A stretch of 64,000 bases of DNA from contig CM040761.1 in assembly GCA_022829145.1 (NCBI GenBank), forward strand, positions 3,846,768-3,910,767, written 5' to 3'. The translations under genes and the position numbers were made by a program. The notes under the pieces are model-generated. The model had not been told where the DNA came from and did no database searches. It saw nothing but the letters and a program-made list of their open reading frames with translations. Each line of letters begins with the position of its first letter. Position 1 is the stretch's first letter. Origin of the DNA: Albula goreensis. Its lineage: Eukaryota > Chordata > Actinopteri > Albuliformes > Albulidae. This document shows positions 1 through 14,721 of this stretch, piece after piece.

Positions 1-2959
1 TGGACTGAAAGTAATTGTATAGGAATCAAAATTGTGGAATGGGTATGTTATTACATGAGATAAACTCAAAGGACTTTGGTCGACATGAAATTGCATGGAG
101 TCACTTTATTATTCAAAGATATTTGATTGACAGTAATTGAGATACTGATACCACCAGGGAAATAGTTGTACAAGAAAGGCTTTGATGATTTGATGTCATA
201 AAAAACTAAATTACACAAGTAATTAGAAATGTTAAAAGCTATGTAGGCTAATATAGGATTGGTCTAGGACCATGAACATGCTGAAAGAGCTTTTTCATTT
301 AGGTCGTCAGGCAATTAAGTCATACAATTGAAAAGTAAAAACAGTTCACTAATGCCTTAAAAACTAATAGAGTGTCTTATTCTCTTCTTGGAACAGGAAA
401 ATCATTTGTAACAATGTAATTAATGGACCCATGAAATGTTCAACAGCTGTTCAGTTTTTAATAGCTAGCTGGCTGAAAATATTTACACTGACTAGAACTA
501 TCTTTGCTAAGGTTAGCATCGTTAATGTTAGCAAGACAACAAATTTAACCAGGCAGAATTAAATAGCTAATACAGCACTAACTATGTTATCTATACCAAA
601 TCATGTCTAACTACCCAATTCTGAATAGAATACATGTTCCAACTTGATTCCCATACTGATTGACAACTAACAATGAACAATGTCAGTTTTGGCTAATTTC
701 CTTGAATTCTAGAACTTTGGGATTCTAGATTAGAACAATGTATTTTTTCTGGGTTCAAAGGTTTAAAAATGAATACATTTTTGTTTGTGTGCATTATTCT
801 AAATAATGTATTAGAAGAGACTGGAATTCCTCAGTTTGTTTGTTTTCGTGTCCTTTTGGTTTTTCAGACCCAACTATATTTGATGACATAAATTACAAAA
901 GAGACGAATACAGCAACGTCAGCACACCCCTTCTAGCTAGCAGGCTACAGGCTAACAGATACGATAGCTAACTCCTCAGCTAAAAATGTTGTGACAGGCT
1001 TTCTTGGATATTAATGATGAAACTGGCGAAGTGATATTTATGCAGTGAAATTAATTGAACAACCTAGTGAACACTGGTGACTGTCAGTTGGTGGGTTTAC
1101 AACAAAAGTCCATTTTTGTGGTTTGTTTTGACCCGGCTTATCCAATCACAATGACTAGTGCATAAAGCGTATGGACATGACAAAAAAAAACATGCAAAAA
1201 TAAATCAAAAGACTGAGGTCTGCACTTTAGCTACTTAGCTGTGCTCTGCATGAATAAAGAAATTACACAGAAGATTATTCAGTTTCTTGTAAAACAAATA
1301 CATCCGTGCATACAACATATTGATTAAACCTTACAGCTGGCAAAATCCATTTTCTGAAAGATTTAAATTTTCATAAATGCCTGTGCTCTTTATTATTTTT
1401 TTGGACGTGCATCATTTCAACTAGGTTCTCCTTGACTGTGACACAACTAATCTTAATTTATATTCCAAACCGCTTCAAGCTTGATGGATTCTTACTATTG
1501 TACATCAAATTGCTTTTTTTGCACACTTTGCATAGCTAATGCAAGCATGTGCAGAGTCTCTGTCATGGACTTTGATTAACTCAACCAATACTGTCAACTT
1601 ATGTCTGTTCCTTCACACCTTGAAAACGGATTAGAGACTAATTCAATCCGACAGGAAGAAGGAATGAATATTCAGTGGCCATGAAGTACTTTGCGGAGAA
1701 CACACAGATGGTCTTTATACAGTTGAAAGATGATAGGAAATTGTGCTTCTTTGCTCTGAACGAAATTACATTCTGAATTTCTCGAAAGCTGACAAGTGAT
1801 TTCGAAAGGGAGGCAAAAGTAAAGTGAAACAGTGGGCCGGGGGAGTGGGGGTGGGGGCTGTTGAGATGACAACGGGGTAGAAAAGGATAATGTGAGCAGA
1901 CTTTAGCTGCCAGTGATCAAATGTGGTGATTAGGTGATGACTCTAACTAGAGGTCTGAGTTACATTGTGGACCCCCGTGGGCCTGTAGGAGCCCTCATTA
2001 GACTGGAAGGCCATGGCACACGGCGAGTTCTCTCTGCTGGAACACAAGTGCTGGATGGTACCATTCCCTTGTCACTCATTTAAAATACGCTGTGATAAAT
2101 GAACGATTTCAAGAGCTGTGGACAGCTGCCTGGACCCAACGCTTGAAGGCATGCCTGTGTAATCCAAATGAGGGTAAACCCTCAAACACAATTAGTTTAA
2201 GTTCTGTTTAATGGACAGATTATATCAGCTCCACGTGTTGCATTCTAAACTATGTATTAAGCTAAAAATGTCAACACAATGAAAGGGATAATTAGCTCTC
2301 TACAGGCAAGGAATGTGCCACATTTTAGAGTGTGTTCATTACGCGCAAACCGTTGTTTTTCATGTTAGGGAAGTGAGCGATCCTTAAACAATGATTAAAG
2401 AAAACAGAGTAGGAAAATGAAGAAAAGGCCAGTTAGGCATAATGAGAGAACGTGTCTTTGCAGTTATCTGGCACCAGCGGGAATACAGTAGGTTTTAATT
2501 GAGGTCGAGATCCGGCCATCGGTCTGCCACGAACATCATTTTTCGGGAGAAATCAGGGGTCGGAGGCTTCAAGGGCCCTTTTCAAAAGCTGAGGGGTTTT
2601 TCAAAGGCAGCTTTCACTCTTAACCCGTATTTCAAAGCATCGTCTTTTGTCAACACTTCACACATTATTGCCTCTCGGAATACACCTCTGAGATGAAAAA
2701 AAAGAAAAATTTCATGATACATAATTTACTTCACAAGAACATCTTCCTAGAACAATTGCTGTGGTGCACACAGAGATAGCATGGGAAGGCTTCGTTAATT
2801 TAAAATGCATTTTTGTGGATTTAATATTGCTGGTCCTTCCCATCAGCATCAAAGTAAACTGGAACGCAATACTCTGGCAGAGTCAGCCATCAAAATAAAA
2901 GTTCTCAGTATCTTAAACAAAAGCGTCTGTTCTCCTTGTTGCTGAGTATTTTTAATTAA

Positions 2960-3130
2960 AACCAGGGTGATATTTATCCACTTCTCGGAAATGAATAGAA
3001 AAATAAGGAGAAATCAGCCAGAGTTAGCTAATCCCTGAATTTAATGCATGATGAAAACCTTCTGGCGGAAATCTTAGCAGCTACACTAATTATGATTATC
3101 ACTTTAATCGGGGGAGGGAGATTCATGCTT
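2960..3130. promoter_or_regulatory. Candidate intronic regulatory element (AT-rich, homeodomain-type cores)
   Basis: The stretch contains gttagctaat, taatgcatgatg, actaattatgattatc and tttaatcg within about 130 bp and shows no repeat similarity. Such clustering is typical of conserved vertebrate noncoding elements, but conservation cannot be seen from one sequence. Confidence 0.2.
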
Positions 3131-4904
3131 GGAATGATGAGTGCTAGGATAAAGATCATTGAGAGTCAATCAGAAGAACTCATTGAATGTACTGTATCAT
3201 AAGTGTAAGGGTGTCTTTTTAACTGCTTTCCAGCAAATCCAGCAACGAAGCTTGAAGTGAACCGTATGAGAGCAAATGTCTTTTTTCTGCCAGAAAGATT
3301 ATCTTTCAGGCAATGTGTTGTTATTTAATACATACAAAAATAAAATACAAAAAAAAAACAGTTGAAATAAAAGTACAAAGTGCCATTTTCAGGAAGTGAC
3401 TGTGCAACAAGAACAAAAGGAAAAACACAACTCCATGGTGATCATTAGCACTGCATAATAAATGGTGCATGATAAAGACGTTGCTTAATATTTTTATAGG
3501 AAGAAAGACAATCACAAACAAGGGCCTTCCCTTCATTCGTTCTGTCTTTCTGGGCTGAAAATTGAATAACGGATACCTGAGAGCTGTATGCTCATCTAAA
3601 ATACTGATCCAGCCGCAGAACTTAAGCAGTTCAAGTTATGTCCGGACAAAAGGAGAAGAGAACTACCAGCAACCAGCATTAAATTGTCGCGGTAAAGACT
3701 TCTGTTTGGAAGGTAGCTGCAGGCCCAAGTGGTTTCAAGCAGAGAAAAACATCTCGCTACAGGCCTGGGGGCAGTTTGATTGTGGCGAAATGCAACAGGA
3801 AAAGTCAGTTGTACACAGGCATGTTTATTTTTTTCCTGGAACTTTCGCGGTGCTGAGATTCTCAAATATCGATCGGCCTGGATTCAAACTACATTTGTCC
3901 TTAACCTAACTTAAAAAAAAAAAAAAAGAAATAAGAGTTAGTCAGAGTTGGGGAGTTATATCGATTGAATCCAGGTCAAAGACTTCGGCCAGGAAAAAGG
4001 AAGTGATTTATCGAATCTCACTGATTTCCTGTCCTGAGAGGAGATGTCCCTCGACATAACAACCCGTTGCTCAGATGACAATAAGTACAAAGGACCTCTC
4101 TCTGTAATTCAGTTATAAACCGCCTAAGCACTTTCTTGCTGATGTCAAAAGGACTGTCTTCTCAGACTGCCTGACCAGTTCAGACCATTGGCCATAGGCA
4201 TCTACGAAGAAGGTCATGGCTATTGATAGGACCACTGAACACAGGCATAGACAAGGTGAAGAATGCGTGTAACTTGGCCATGGACATTGATTGGAACAAT
4301 TTTTTTCATTGCTGTTTTCCTGGCAATAATGTTTGTTGCTTCTAAAACATTAGGGTAAAATGTACAAAAAATGGTGTTTAATTAATATTTTTTCTTGAAT
4401 GTGACTCATTTAAATGTGAATGTTCACTTTTTGTCCTTTCAAAATCTATCAAAATTTGTGTTTTCTGAAGCCACAAATACCTGCAGTACCATCATGATAA
4501 GCTGGTTTGACCCAGCAACACATTTTGACTTCTACATACTGATGAAAAGAGGAGAATCTCGGTTTTCTGGCAACCCTCTACTCCTCAGCTCAGGTTTAAA
4601 TGATGGAGACTCTGCAAATTCCCTGTCCAGCCCTGTGGTCACACCTGCCATTGCACCATAGATGGTAATTAGCAAAACGTTTTTTTGAAGTTCGCTGCCT
4701 TTTTTAGCTCTTCGATAATCACTTACATTTACAGGTGCTTTGGGTCTGCTAGTTAGGGCCTGAACAGTTTCCTTTTACGCATGCGTCCGATGAACATGTG
4801 CCAGAAATAACTTGACTCCATAAATCTCTCATGTTGACTCATGCTTTGACAATTTGTTTAGATGATTAATTCACCGTTAAATCTCGGGAATATGCTAGAA
4901 AACA

Positions 4905-5045
4905 CACTTTTCCTGAAAAATTGGTTTTGATCCTAGAACAGCCTAAGACCAGAATTAAAATTAATTATCCAATTTTCAGCAGCTGTGACAAATTATTATA
5001 ATTATGATGGAATATATCACAAATACTTGTCAAATCAAAATGAAG
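4905..5045. promoter_or_regulatory. Candidate intronic regulatory element with E-box and ATTA cores
   Basis: The sequence runs from an AT-rich stretch (aaaattaattatcc) into cagcagctgtgacaaatta and then ttataattatgatgg. It combines a CAGCTG E-box with clustered ATTA homeodomain cores in unique sequence. This is motif density only. Confidence 0.2.
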
Positions 5046-7950
5046 GGCAACTGTTGCTTAGATCCAAGATTTAGTCTGCCCATTTGCCAGGTCTTATTCA
5101 CAGTAACATCTTATTCAGTGCTAGACAAATGCACATGCTTGAATTAATATTATTTATTAGTAATGGTAAAATGAATGCATTTTGTATGCAGTGTATGCAT
5201 TAATAAATTCTTATTGTAACTCATCTAAATGCACATCTGAATTAATTATATGACATTTGGCAGTTGTCATATGAAGATGTATGATTGGTCATAATCATAG
5301 TTAGCAATATTACGTCATGCAAAATGTATGCCTTCCTAGAAATTGCATAATCAAAGGTTGTGACATTGCCCATTTACTTTGACGAGATTTAAAAACAGCG
5401 CATATGATGGAGTGTGATATTTTCATCTGTTTACATCTGTTCTGTTTCCCGGCGACAACGTGCGTGCCATTTCTAAGGGGACTGGCAGTGTCTGTTCTCA
5501 TTCGGCCTGACGACTGCGACCACATCCAGAGACGCAGTGGCATTCACATCGATGTCCGCTGGGGTTTGTCTTCAAATGTCAGTGAGATCCTCCGTTTCTC
5601 TGAGACCAAAACAACCGGCCTGGCTGGCCTTCCCCCTCCCGCAAATTTAAGGTCCCCAACCTCACATTACGTAATTACAATTTATGCATATGCTTTGAAA
5701 CGCAAAGTCTAAGTTGTGCTTTAAGAGTTTTAAACACGAGCGCAGATGTTAGCTGAGATGGCTGTTCATGGTCCATTAAGTCTTGGGCTGGACTTAATCC
5801 CCGAACCTCAATTACTGCCATCATTTTGTAGGTAAGGTTCTGTCTTCAATTACCTCCTTCCTGGAGGAAGTAAACCCTGAGGCTATAGACAGTTCATAGT
5901 AACGGTTGCAGTAAGGTTATCTTAATGAATGGAAGCTCCATCACACGGAAAGTCCTGTAAATTCCTGGCCACATTTTGAGTTTTCATCCAAAGACTTTGT
6001 AGTCACTTAAAATGTTTGTGTACTATTTAAAAAAATATGTATTTATGTACACATGCTCTTATAATTGTCATGCACCCAGCATGCATTGTTTATAATAAAT
6101 CACAGACTAAAATTTAAGGCTTTTATCATGCAAAGTAATGTAATCAACACGTCATTTATCAAGGTCGGGCAAGCATTAGCTGTTGAAGGCCGTTGTACAT
6201 GTTGTCAAGTGTGCATACATCATATTGGACATCACTCACTGTACTATAAAATGTTCATATATCACCCTGGGAAACCTATTTCAGTAGCACGAATGGTTGG
6301 GCGACTACCATTTCAAATCAAAATTGGCCACTGCTCTATATTTGTCATAAATATTCAAGTAAAACGCACAGCTGGAGTACACAGAATGAAAAGGAACTCA
6401 AGAGTTTGCCTGAGATTAAATCTGTATTTTGAACATTTCTGAAAGTTGGGTTACGTTCCCTCAGGGCCTGTCTTGAGCCCATGAAATGCACTTAACCATT
6501 GTTTATGAATAGATTTTCAATCGGGAGCGCAGACACGTACTTCTCTGAAAACTATTATTTGCTTATTGGGATGCGGAAAACACGTTTTACATCATTTCTC
6601 TCAACTGGATTTCCATTATACTGGGAAGGATTGTGGTGTCGGGCAGAACAACCTTGGGACTACGCCAAACTCCATAAAACAATGAGAAAATGCTCGCCCA
6701 TCACTCAGTGTAGTGGCGATACATTTATCTACTTGCTACTGATTCTTCTCAACACAAGGTCTGATCAATTTTACAAAATATAATCGCTTGAGCAAATGGG
6801 TTATTCATGATAAATTATTAGACTAATAACTGATTATCAGAAATTACATACTTCCTATTTCCCATGAAAAGATTTGCTTGTACTTGTTAATATTTGGCTA
6901 TGTAAATATTTCAGAGAGTATAGCAACCTTTTTTTTGGTTTACTGCAAAAAGCTATTATATAAATGTTTTGTCACCCTGTTTTACTGGTGTTAAACTCAT
7001 CCAGCTCTGCATACTTTGACGGTCTACGAATTCAGTAACATAAAATGTACTCAAAGCTGTGTTCCTTTTAACCGTAATGTTTTGTTTGTTCATGGAAAAA
7101 AAGTGTTTTATGAGATTTTTGCATGTATTATGAAACATCTATAACTACACCATACTTTAAACTACTACCCAAACCCTTGAGTATACAAACCTTGCTCTAA
7201 TTCTAACTTTTATGTGTGTAAAGACAAAAGCCGAGACAAAAGAAACACGGCATAGAAAACCTGTTTTGGAAAATTCAACAGAAACGGTAGCAACGGAATT
7301 CAGAACGGCGGTGAGGAGGCAGCGCTGTGTTTTAGATTCATTACAAGTTCGCTGCAGCTTGTTATGTGGTAGAGGGAAAATTTTGAGATTATTTGTCATG
7401 GGAAAAACAGAGCTGTACTGGGCCGGTGGTGTAATATTTGCATGGCGCTTCACAATGTGCTTAAAATCACTGCTGCGGCATTGAAGTCTCCAAACCTCCC
7501 ACACATGCTAGGGATGCGATGACCTCGCTACAGTCACAGTCATTCTGTCTTATTCATAATCTGTATCGGTACACTGTAGTCCTGATATAATATGGAGGGG
7601 AGGGGGATGCCGAAGTGTGTTATGATTAAATCTTACAGTTATGGGGTTTGGTGGGGGAGTCATATTGACTGCATGGGTAAATATATCTTAAAACGAGATA
7701 AGTATATTTTTGAATAGCTGTGCATGACCGAATGAGATTGGTCTTTAATGCACAAGGTATTCCAATCCAATTGATAATGTATTGATTCGTAAGATCATTA
7801 TTGTCTTTTGAAAATTACTTGCATTATATTATGACTTTGTCCAAAACTATTCATATCATGGTTGTAGATGCAAAAATTGATGAAAGCTATAACAAAACTC
7901 ATATTTTCTGACGAGTTAGTGCATCCATACTTCCCATGTTAGTCTATAAA

Positions 7951-8000
7951 GGATCTTAGCTCAATAGGTCGAATGTAGATGTTGCAGGTTTAAGCCTTGG
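7951..8000 (+). repeat. Degenerate tRNA-like (SINE head) fragment
   Basis: The piece has a box A-like element (ttagctcaatagg, 7956-7968) and a box B-like element (ggtttaagcc, 7988-7997). Together they resemble an internal RNA polymerase III promoter of a tRNA-derived SINE. The spacing of about 31 bases is shorter than in an intact tRNA and no cloverleaf is evident. It is best read as a decayed SINE head, not a tRNA gene. Confidence 0.35.
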
Positions 8001-8243
8001 TTATGGAGGTACCTCTATCCAACAAGAATGGTCAGTGTAATTTGGCTTAAGCTCTGGGGAGTAAAGCTTCATTAATTTTGAAGCGTGACAGTCGCGCACG
8101 GCTTAACTACTGTATCAATGACTCACCCTGACATCAGCCGTATGTCACATCTTGTATTTTTTAAATGGCGCAATCCAAGAATGAAAACTTACATGTCAGA
8201 AGATTAACTTTTAAAGGTACTCGCAGTCTCTGACTTTCTACAG

Positions 8244-8440
8244 ACGCTACAATTATTTAGCTGACACGCTCACCCAAAGCCACTTTCTGTTTATTCGTTT
8301 AAACAGGGGCCCCTTGGGAGCAATGTGGAGGTATGGGCCTTGCTCAAGGGCCCGCCAGCTGCACTGAACTCACTTTGTTTAGACTGAGGCTTGAACTGTC
8401 AACCTTAAAGGTCCGAGTTAAGCATCTCAGCCACTAGGAT
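8244..8440 (+). repeat. Dispersed teleost repeat, copy 1
   Basis: The copy starts with an arm containing tttagctgacacgctcaccc and aaagc. It continues through gggagcaatgtggaggt and ttgctcaagggccc and ends with gccactagg. The same ordered blocks recur at 42926-43144, and the end block recurs at 33463-33502, so it is a multi-copy family in this window. The blocks (a leading atttagctgacacttttatccaaagcgac motif and a cttgaac...accttagcca tail) are of a type common in fish genomes. Class is uncertain: SINE-like or nonautonomous. Confidence 0.7.
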
Positions 8441-9588
8441 ATAGACTTACAGACTGGCTCTCTACTTCAAATTATTTCCCATGTGTCTTTTTTACACATA
8501 TTACAGATGTTGTAGCACTCCTGTAGTACTGTGGGGCCCGAAAATAGGCCTACTCACACAATAAAAGCCAAGACTGGTGATGTAGGATTTCATGGAACCA
8601 GTTGAAGAGGTTAAAAAAAAGTAATGGCCCCATCATTTCATCTACCTCATGAGTAGGACAGCTATGTCAAACTTCTATAGTATATTGAAGAAGGTATCAT
8701 CTTAAATGGAAGTCAGTGAAAATATGAATATTTTGGCCATAAATGTCCAATAGATGAAATGTTAATTTCTGAATGTGGATCACAATGTTACACTATTATC
8801 AGAATATATGCTAATATTTTAGCTGCTAATGTCCAGGGAGAGCCACTTCAGCATTTACAATGCCATGTTAGGGGGCTAAAATGTAGGTAAAACAGTAAGA
8901 CCCTAATATTCAGTACAAAGCATGAGTATGCAGAGCGGAGTATGAATATTTGGTATATAAGATATATTTGATTTGTTTACCACCTCTTTGATGAAAATCA
9001 GATAACAGCCTGGAGGCAATCAGCAGTAGTCCCTAATTTTAACACAACAGCAGTTGCAAGTGTCTGTTTGTATCTTCAATTCCGCAAACATAACTTGACG
9101 AACTGTGATTGTGAAAATAATCTTCTTATCCTTTTAGCTGACAAGAAATCATTGTGCTGATACAAAAATATTGTTTTGAAGTATTAACTGGGTAGGTGCT
9201 GTACATGGGTGGTTTCTCAGGTGGGTCAAAAAAGCCTTTCTGTAGCTCCCGCAGCCCCACTGTGAAACACCCAGCATCAGGGATTATGACTGCTAGTGAT
9301 ATCCTATCCTGTGCCTGCAGGTGGTGTGTCATGTGACTGACCCGCCTGTGGCACACATGAAATACGTCTTTAAGCAGACAGGAAAAGAAAGGTTCAGCGC
9401 TTTTGAACTTTCAGTTTTTATCTTCTCTAAATGACAATTTTAATCTGCAGGATTCTGAATAGCTACGCGGGGCGCTGATCGATGTCAGAGGGAGCACGGA
9501 GAAACACAGCCGAGTTCCCTTGAATCTTGACACAAACATAAAGGCTCACATATCAACCGCGCGTTATAAAGAAACTTAACGTGAGCGT

Positions 9589-9629
9589 GCGTGCGTGCGT
9601 GCGCACACACACACACACACACACACACA
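9589..9629. repeat. Compound GTGC/CA microsatellite
   Basis: About three GTGC units are followed by roughly thirteen AC units. The CG-containing part is alternating purine-pyrimidine and so is prone to Z-DNA. Confidence 0.9.
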
Positions 9630-12600
9630 GAAGAACTGTATTTACCATGCAGGACCTTGTAATATCTGTGCCGGCAAGCACAAATTAAACTTGCTAAAGG
9701 CTCCCGTTGTGAAAAAAAGGTTAATTTACACAGAAACGTAATCACAAAGGAATATGCATAAGTATACATACAAATGCACATCACATATACAAGCAAAAAG
9801 TCAGTGGCTAAACAGTAACTGGCTTACAGAATCTCTCTCTCTCTCGTGTGTTTTATGTGCCGTTGGCTGTTTAGCTCTACACTTACCCCCTATTTCAAAC
9901 CCTGCATGAACAACATCGAGAATGCCTTATACCACCTTAAAAATATGGCAGAGCGGTTTCTTGATTCATATCAAGAAGCACTGGCATAGAACATTTGTAA
10001 TTTTCTTTTTTTAATCTTAACTCAGTCATACTGTATATATAACAAAATAATAACTGATAAATAAAATTGCTGCAGCATCACTCCACCGCACAATATACAA
10101 GGTTTTATTGGCCAGATGGGTGTTTATATGGATCTGGAGAGTGAAGCGGTCTAATTCCACGGCCCGGTGTTCCATACCTGAATAAATCCACCTCTCAGCA
10201 CCCTTAAATACCCTAAATAACCATTGTAATATTTGTGAATTTGGCAGGTTGGCAAGCGGTTGTGGTCGACGCACAATCAAACTCTCCTGCTGTGTCCGCC
10301 TTGGGCCCAAATCTGTGACTATACATAAGTCTCAGAGGGAAACCTCCATTCGGTTGTAAAAGGGTATCGTTAAATCATTTACAATTTGCTGTCATCACCT
10401 ACGTTCAGCCAGGAGTCTGTTCCGCTGTGTTTTTTTTTCCCCATACAAACAGACTCATCAGTGGTTTATCTCACAGAGATTCTCATAATGAGTACATTTC
10501 ATACCCCTGCTAACAATTTTTGGTTTCTCAGAACATTAGGAAGGGTAAGATTGATGTTTACAAAATGCAAATTTGTGCAATTTCCTGAATGCTTAGCGGC
10601 TTCAAATGTGTGTTTTGCCCCGTGCTACACATAAAGTATGCTAGCATTAAAACGACCAGCTAAGAAAGTTCCAGGGCATCCCAACATGCTTTGAACCACC
10701 ATATGACTTTCACATGACTCATACGCACATAATTCTTGTTTTCAGAGTATAAATTATAATGACATCATTGACATTCCTTATAAAGAATTATGAGGTTTAG
10801 AGATTTATAGATACAAGCTACTTTTCATAGTTCAAAGGATACAAAATACAGAAATCTAAACCTAAGTGAGGGGGCAGGGAGTATTGGGGGTCATGTATAG
10901 GAGGGTCGAAAAGTAAAAGGTAAGATTATACTTCTTTTGCTCATACCCCTATCACAAACTCAAAGCTTATTACATGTGGAGGGTTGTTGAATGTATTGCT
11001 ATGGTTTACAGCGGAAATAACAGAGGGGGAAAAACAACACCGAGATCTTTAAATTATTTACTGTTCCCGTCAACATTTCCTGGTCACATAACCATGTCAC
11101 TTTCATTAACTGGTAGGACTAACTTTTATACGTCTTAGCTCTGCCATTAAAGAAACAGTAAGTCTATCATGGTTTTCTATTCATCAGCGTGGAGACATTG
11201 TTTATTTATTCACACATTAAGGTCTCATGAATAATGCACACAGAGTACTGTTATAATCAGCTTGACTTACGAATATATGAAACCCCTCGTCATGTATTAC
11301 AAACAACCCTATTTGTAACTAAAGGAAAAGTGCATAGAAATGTATGAGGGAATCAAAGTACAGAAACAATAACCTATTTCTGAGTAAATACACACAATGC
11401 TCACAGTTGATGTTTTTATATTTCTGAGGCAGAGTATTCGTGAAATTGGCCTCAATACATACATATGACTTAATTCATAAGTGAGTATTTAAAAGAAGAG
11501 ACTTTACAAGCCAGGGTAATTTTTATGGACTAGGATATCATAGATAACAACAGGTTAACAGAGGTAAAAGTTACCAAAGCAATGATAAGAACAGAAATGG
11601 TTGACATTTAATTATATTGGAAATGTTCTGAGTCATTTTAGTTTAAAGTGGTAGACTAAACAAAAGACAAATAATCCATCTAAAGGTCATTTGCTACCTT
11701 GCATTGAACGACCTATGTAAAGGGACTGCTCATAATCAAGAGTATTACAGCGAGGCTATTTCAGTTGGCTGTGTAGTGTGCGATAAACCAAACCAGAATC
11801 ATTTCATTCTTAAGTCAGGCTGTATAGAGAGGGGAAAAGAGTAGGGAAAATTCGATGGGGGATATGATAAACAGATGTCTGCCAAAATAATGTCACAAAT
11901 GAGAAACGCTTTGAGCAAAACAAGAGATGGTTTAAATTAAAACACATTTCAAGGGACTATGAAATGATACAAAAACTGACTCATAGGTTCACTTTCACCT
12001 TGACAGTCATTTTCGATCTGAATATATGTGCATAAGCCACACAAATCAACCACTTAAGGCGTATGCAGCTTCAATATATAGCATGCGGTGATAAACAAAG
12101 ATATACTTAATGAAGAATAAATACCCTGATTAATTTAAACCCATGTAGACGTACATATACTCAGGTATGGCTGAGAGGGTTCATATCTGGCTAGGTGTTT
12201 TGTACGTTTCTTTGCCTAGCAGAGCAGAAGAGGGAGTACGTGTTGACTTAAAACATGTGTCAAACAGCAGGGACCTAATATAGGTTTTAGTAGTTTGAAG
12301 TGACTTTACGGTAGCATGACAGCCAGCTTGTCAGTTTATGAAATACAGTCTTATCTTAGGTTTCAGATGACATTCTACTCTGGTGATATTTATTTCAGAC
12401 TATAGGAGGCTGGAAGAAAAAATAACAGCTGTGATTTAAAGTTGTTTTTCTGTGTTCCAGTAAATGTCGCCTACCTGCAAAGAAATCGTTGAGCAATTGG
12501 GTAGCACCATATTATTTTGTAACACTTTTTTCCTTCGGTAGTTTTAATTTCTTTTGGTATTTTCGTGGTATTATTGTATATTCACTCGAATATTATTATG

Positions 12601-14688
12601 TGTTAACTTGGTGTATTTTTGTGAACATTAAAGAACCTAACTCCAATTATGTATTATTATGCTAGGATTTGAATAAATCTGAGAAAACGTTACTCACAAA
12701 TTGCAAGGTAATTGCTATGACTAAATATCACAGAGACTGAAAATAAACAGGCAAAGCTCATGGTCAAACAAAAGTGGATATTGGCAAGTTTGTGAACGCG
12801 ATGGATAAAGAGCTTAGGAAATTTCGACCTGCCAAGAGGCTTGATGGATATGCCTAGTTCCCAGCTGGGTTGTACGACGCCCGGATCGGGTTGGGCTTCG
12901 AAATTACATGTTTCACCTCTAGATACACGGTGAACTGCAGGCAAGACAAAGACAAACAGCTGGACCCGGGTTTTTCGTTCTTTTTGTTTGTTTCTCGGGT
13001 CCCGAAACAGATGGTACCATCCGCAGGAGAGAGATCAGCCTCTGACTGCGAGGGACTAGCTGACGCAAAATTAAAGGGATTATTTTCAAAGCCCTACACC
13101 CCACTCCCCCTCCCCTCCGCGTGTGAAAACGCTCGGCCTCCGGAATTGACTGGTGGATTTTCGTGGCAGCGAAGTGAGCCAGCTTGCACCACAGGTGAAG
13201 GAAACAAACGTTAAGTCCTTATCTGCTCAACTGGAGATCACGAGGCTGTGCCTCTCTCGGTCGATTCCGTTCAGACAGCACATGAAGGAAAGGTTTAAGA
13301 CTCATTCTGACAAGGACATTGTCAAATACTTCCAGTATTATTATTTAACTCTAAAAATAATATAGCGCCAATGCAGGCCTGGCGGCTGGACCTGTCTAAG
13401 ATGGAATAGTCTTTGCTCTTCCCTCCATCTTTGGCAAGAGGATGAAAGCGTGAAGCACTGAGAGCAGTCAATCATTCGCTTTGCTCTCTACTCTCTGTTT
13501 AAGGAGAGAAGAGGCCATTAGATTACATAATTATTCAAAAGGCAGAGTGTCAGTACCAATTTGCATACTTTCATAAGGCCCATTTATACAGCTGGATACG
13601 GGGTGGAGGAATTTGTGTTCAGAACCTTACTTTAGGGTCAAGGACCAGCCAGGATTAAAACTGGAAACCTTCAGGCAGGGGTACTGAAAGGAATGTTTGG
13701 CCCATTAAAAAGATATGACAGCCTGCCACCCCCCCTCCAACCCTATTGATAATACTGATGAGTGTTTCTGGAAGGTTCCAGGCCACCCCAAGGTCTCCTG
13801 AGAAAATCATTACCATCAGCAGCACTGCAGCCTTCCTGGTGCTCATCCAACGTCTTAACCACTGCTCCACAAACAATGCAAACAAATATGATGGAAACAC
13901 TCAATAATAAAAGTTATCATTCCTGTGAAATAATTTCACGACTGGGAAACATATTTTTCAGCATGCTGTATATTTTCTAGAAATCAAAGTGGAAGACTGA
14001 AGTTAATGTTTTTATGTACGATGTAATAATCATTATCCTTACCCTAACTTTGACCCTACCTAGAATTTCACCTTTACTGTTAAAATAAGTAAAACACATA
14101 CCCAGTTCTGAAGGCAATGTGACAGAGGTGTTTATGGGAACAGGCTTGTTACTCAGATGTCAGCTCTTGAATTCACATGTAGAGTGCTGCAGTTATATTT
14201 GAGGTAAGCTAGGTACGACACTCTGAATAAGAGAATTTACCAAAGGCCTAAATGAATGTAGTGAAACTGAGTGAGTTCCCCTCCTTGCTTGCAATGACAT
14301 TCTTAGTAATTAAAGGAGAATTCCACTCCACTGCAATGCTGTACATAATTGCATTTTGTTTCTCAATTAAAAGTTATCTATGGTGAACAAAAAAAGTCAG
14401 GATTCAGTAGACCCTGAAATGTACCTCAATCTGTAAAATGAAGGGACTGAAGGGACCCGGAGTCGAGTTCAAAGACACCCCCGGCCACAGCCCTACATAA
14501 AGCGAGGGGGTTGTCCTTCAGCCTAATAGCCAAATGCTATGCTACATTACTCCCCAAACCTCCATCCTGCAGGTGGCAGTTCTCCTGGGAAATAGACATA
14601 TTTACAAGCAATTTATTTTAATACGAGGAGAGTCAGGAGAGGCACCTCTAGTGAACTGGCCTTAATATCCAAAATGGCATTTTGCCTT

Positions 14689-14721
14689 TGGGGGTGGGCG
14701 TGAGGGTGGGGTGGGGGGGTT
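14689..14721 (+). repeat. G-rich tract, quadruplex-prone on plus strand
   Basis: Runs of G (ggggg, ggg, ggg, gggg, ggggggg) are separated by one to three bases within about 33 bp. This meets the usual pattern for an intramolecular G-quadruplex. It lies on the strand opposite to lrp1b sense. Confidence 0.55.

Larger units (their letters stand above)
1..7940. other. Intronic sequence, downstream intron of lrp1b-like gene
   Basis: No supported gene. The open frames here are short, lack family motifs and have no paired splice signals. The stretch is AT-rich and mostly non-repetitive. Several pieces (about 2160-2480, 2960-3130, 4900-5050) are dense in TAATTA/ATTA-type homeodomain cores and look like candidate conserved noncoding DNA. 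A short A run lies at 3912-3926. Confidence 0.6.

Noticed and set aside
3562-3909. 115-codon open frame
   Set aside because: The opposite strand is open across the same place, and there is no domain, no splice sites and no codon signal I can identify.
7951-8000. tRNA gene
   Set aside because: Box A and B words exist but spacing is too short and no acceptor stem forms. It is a SINE fragment at best.
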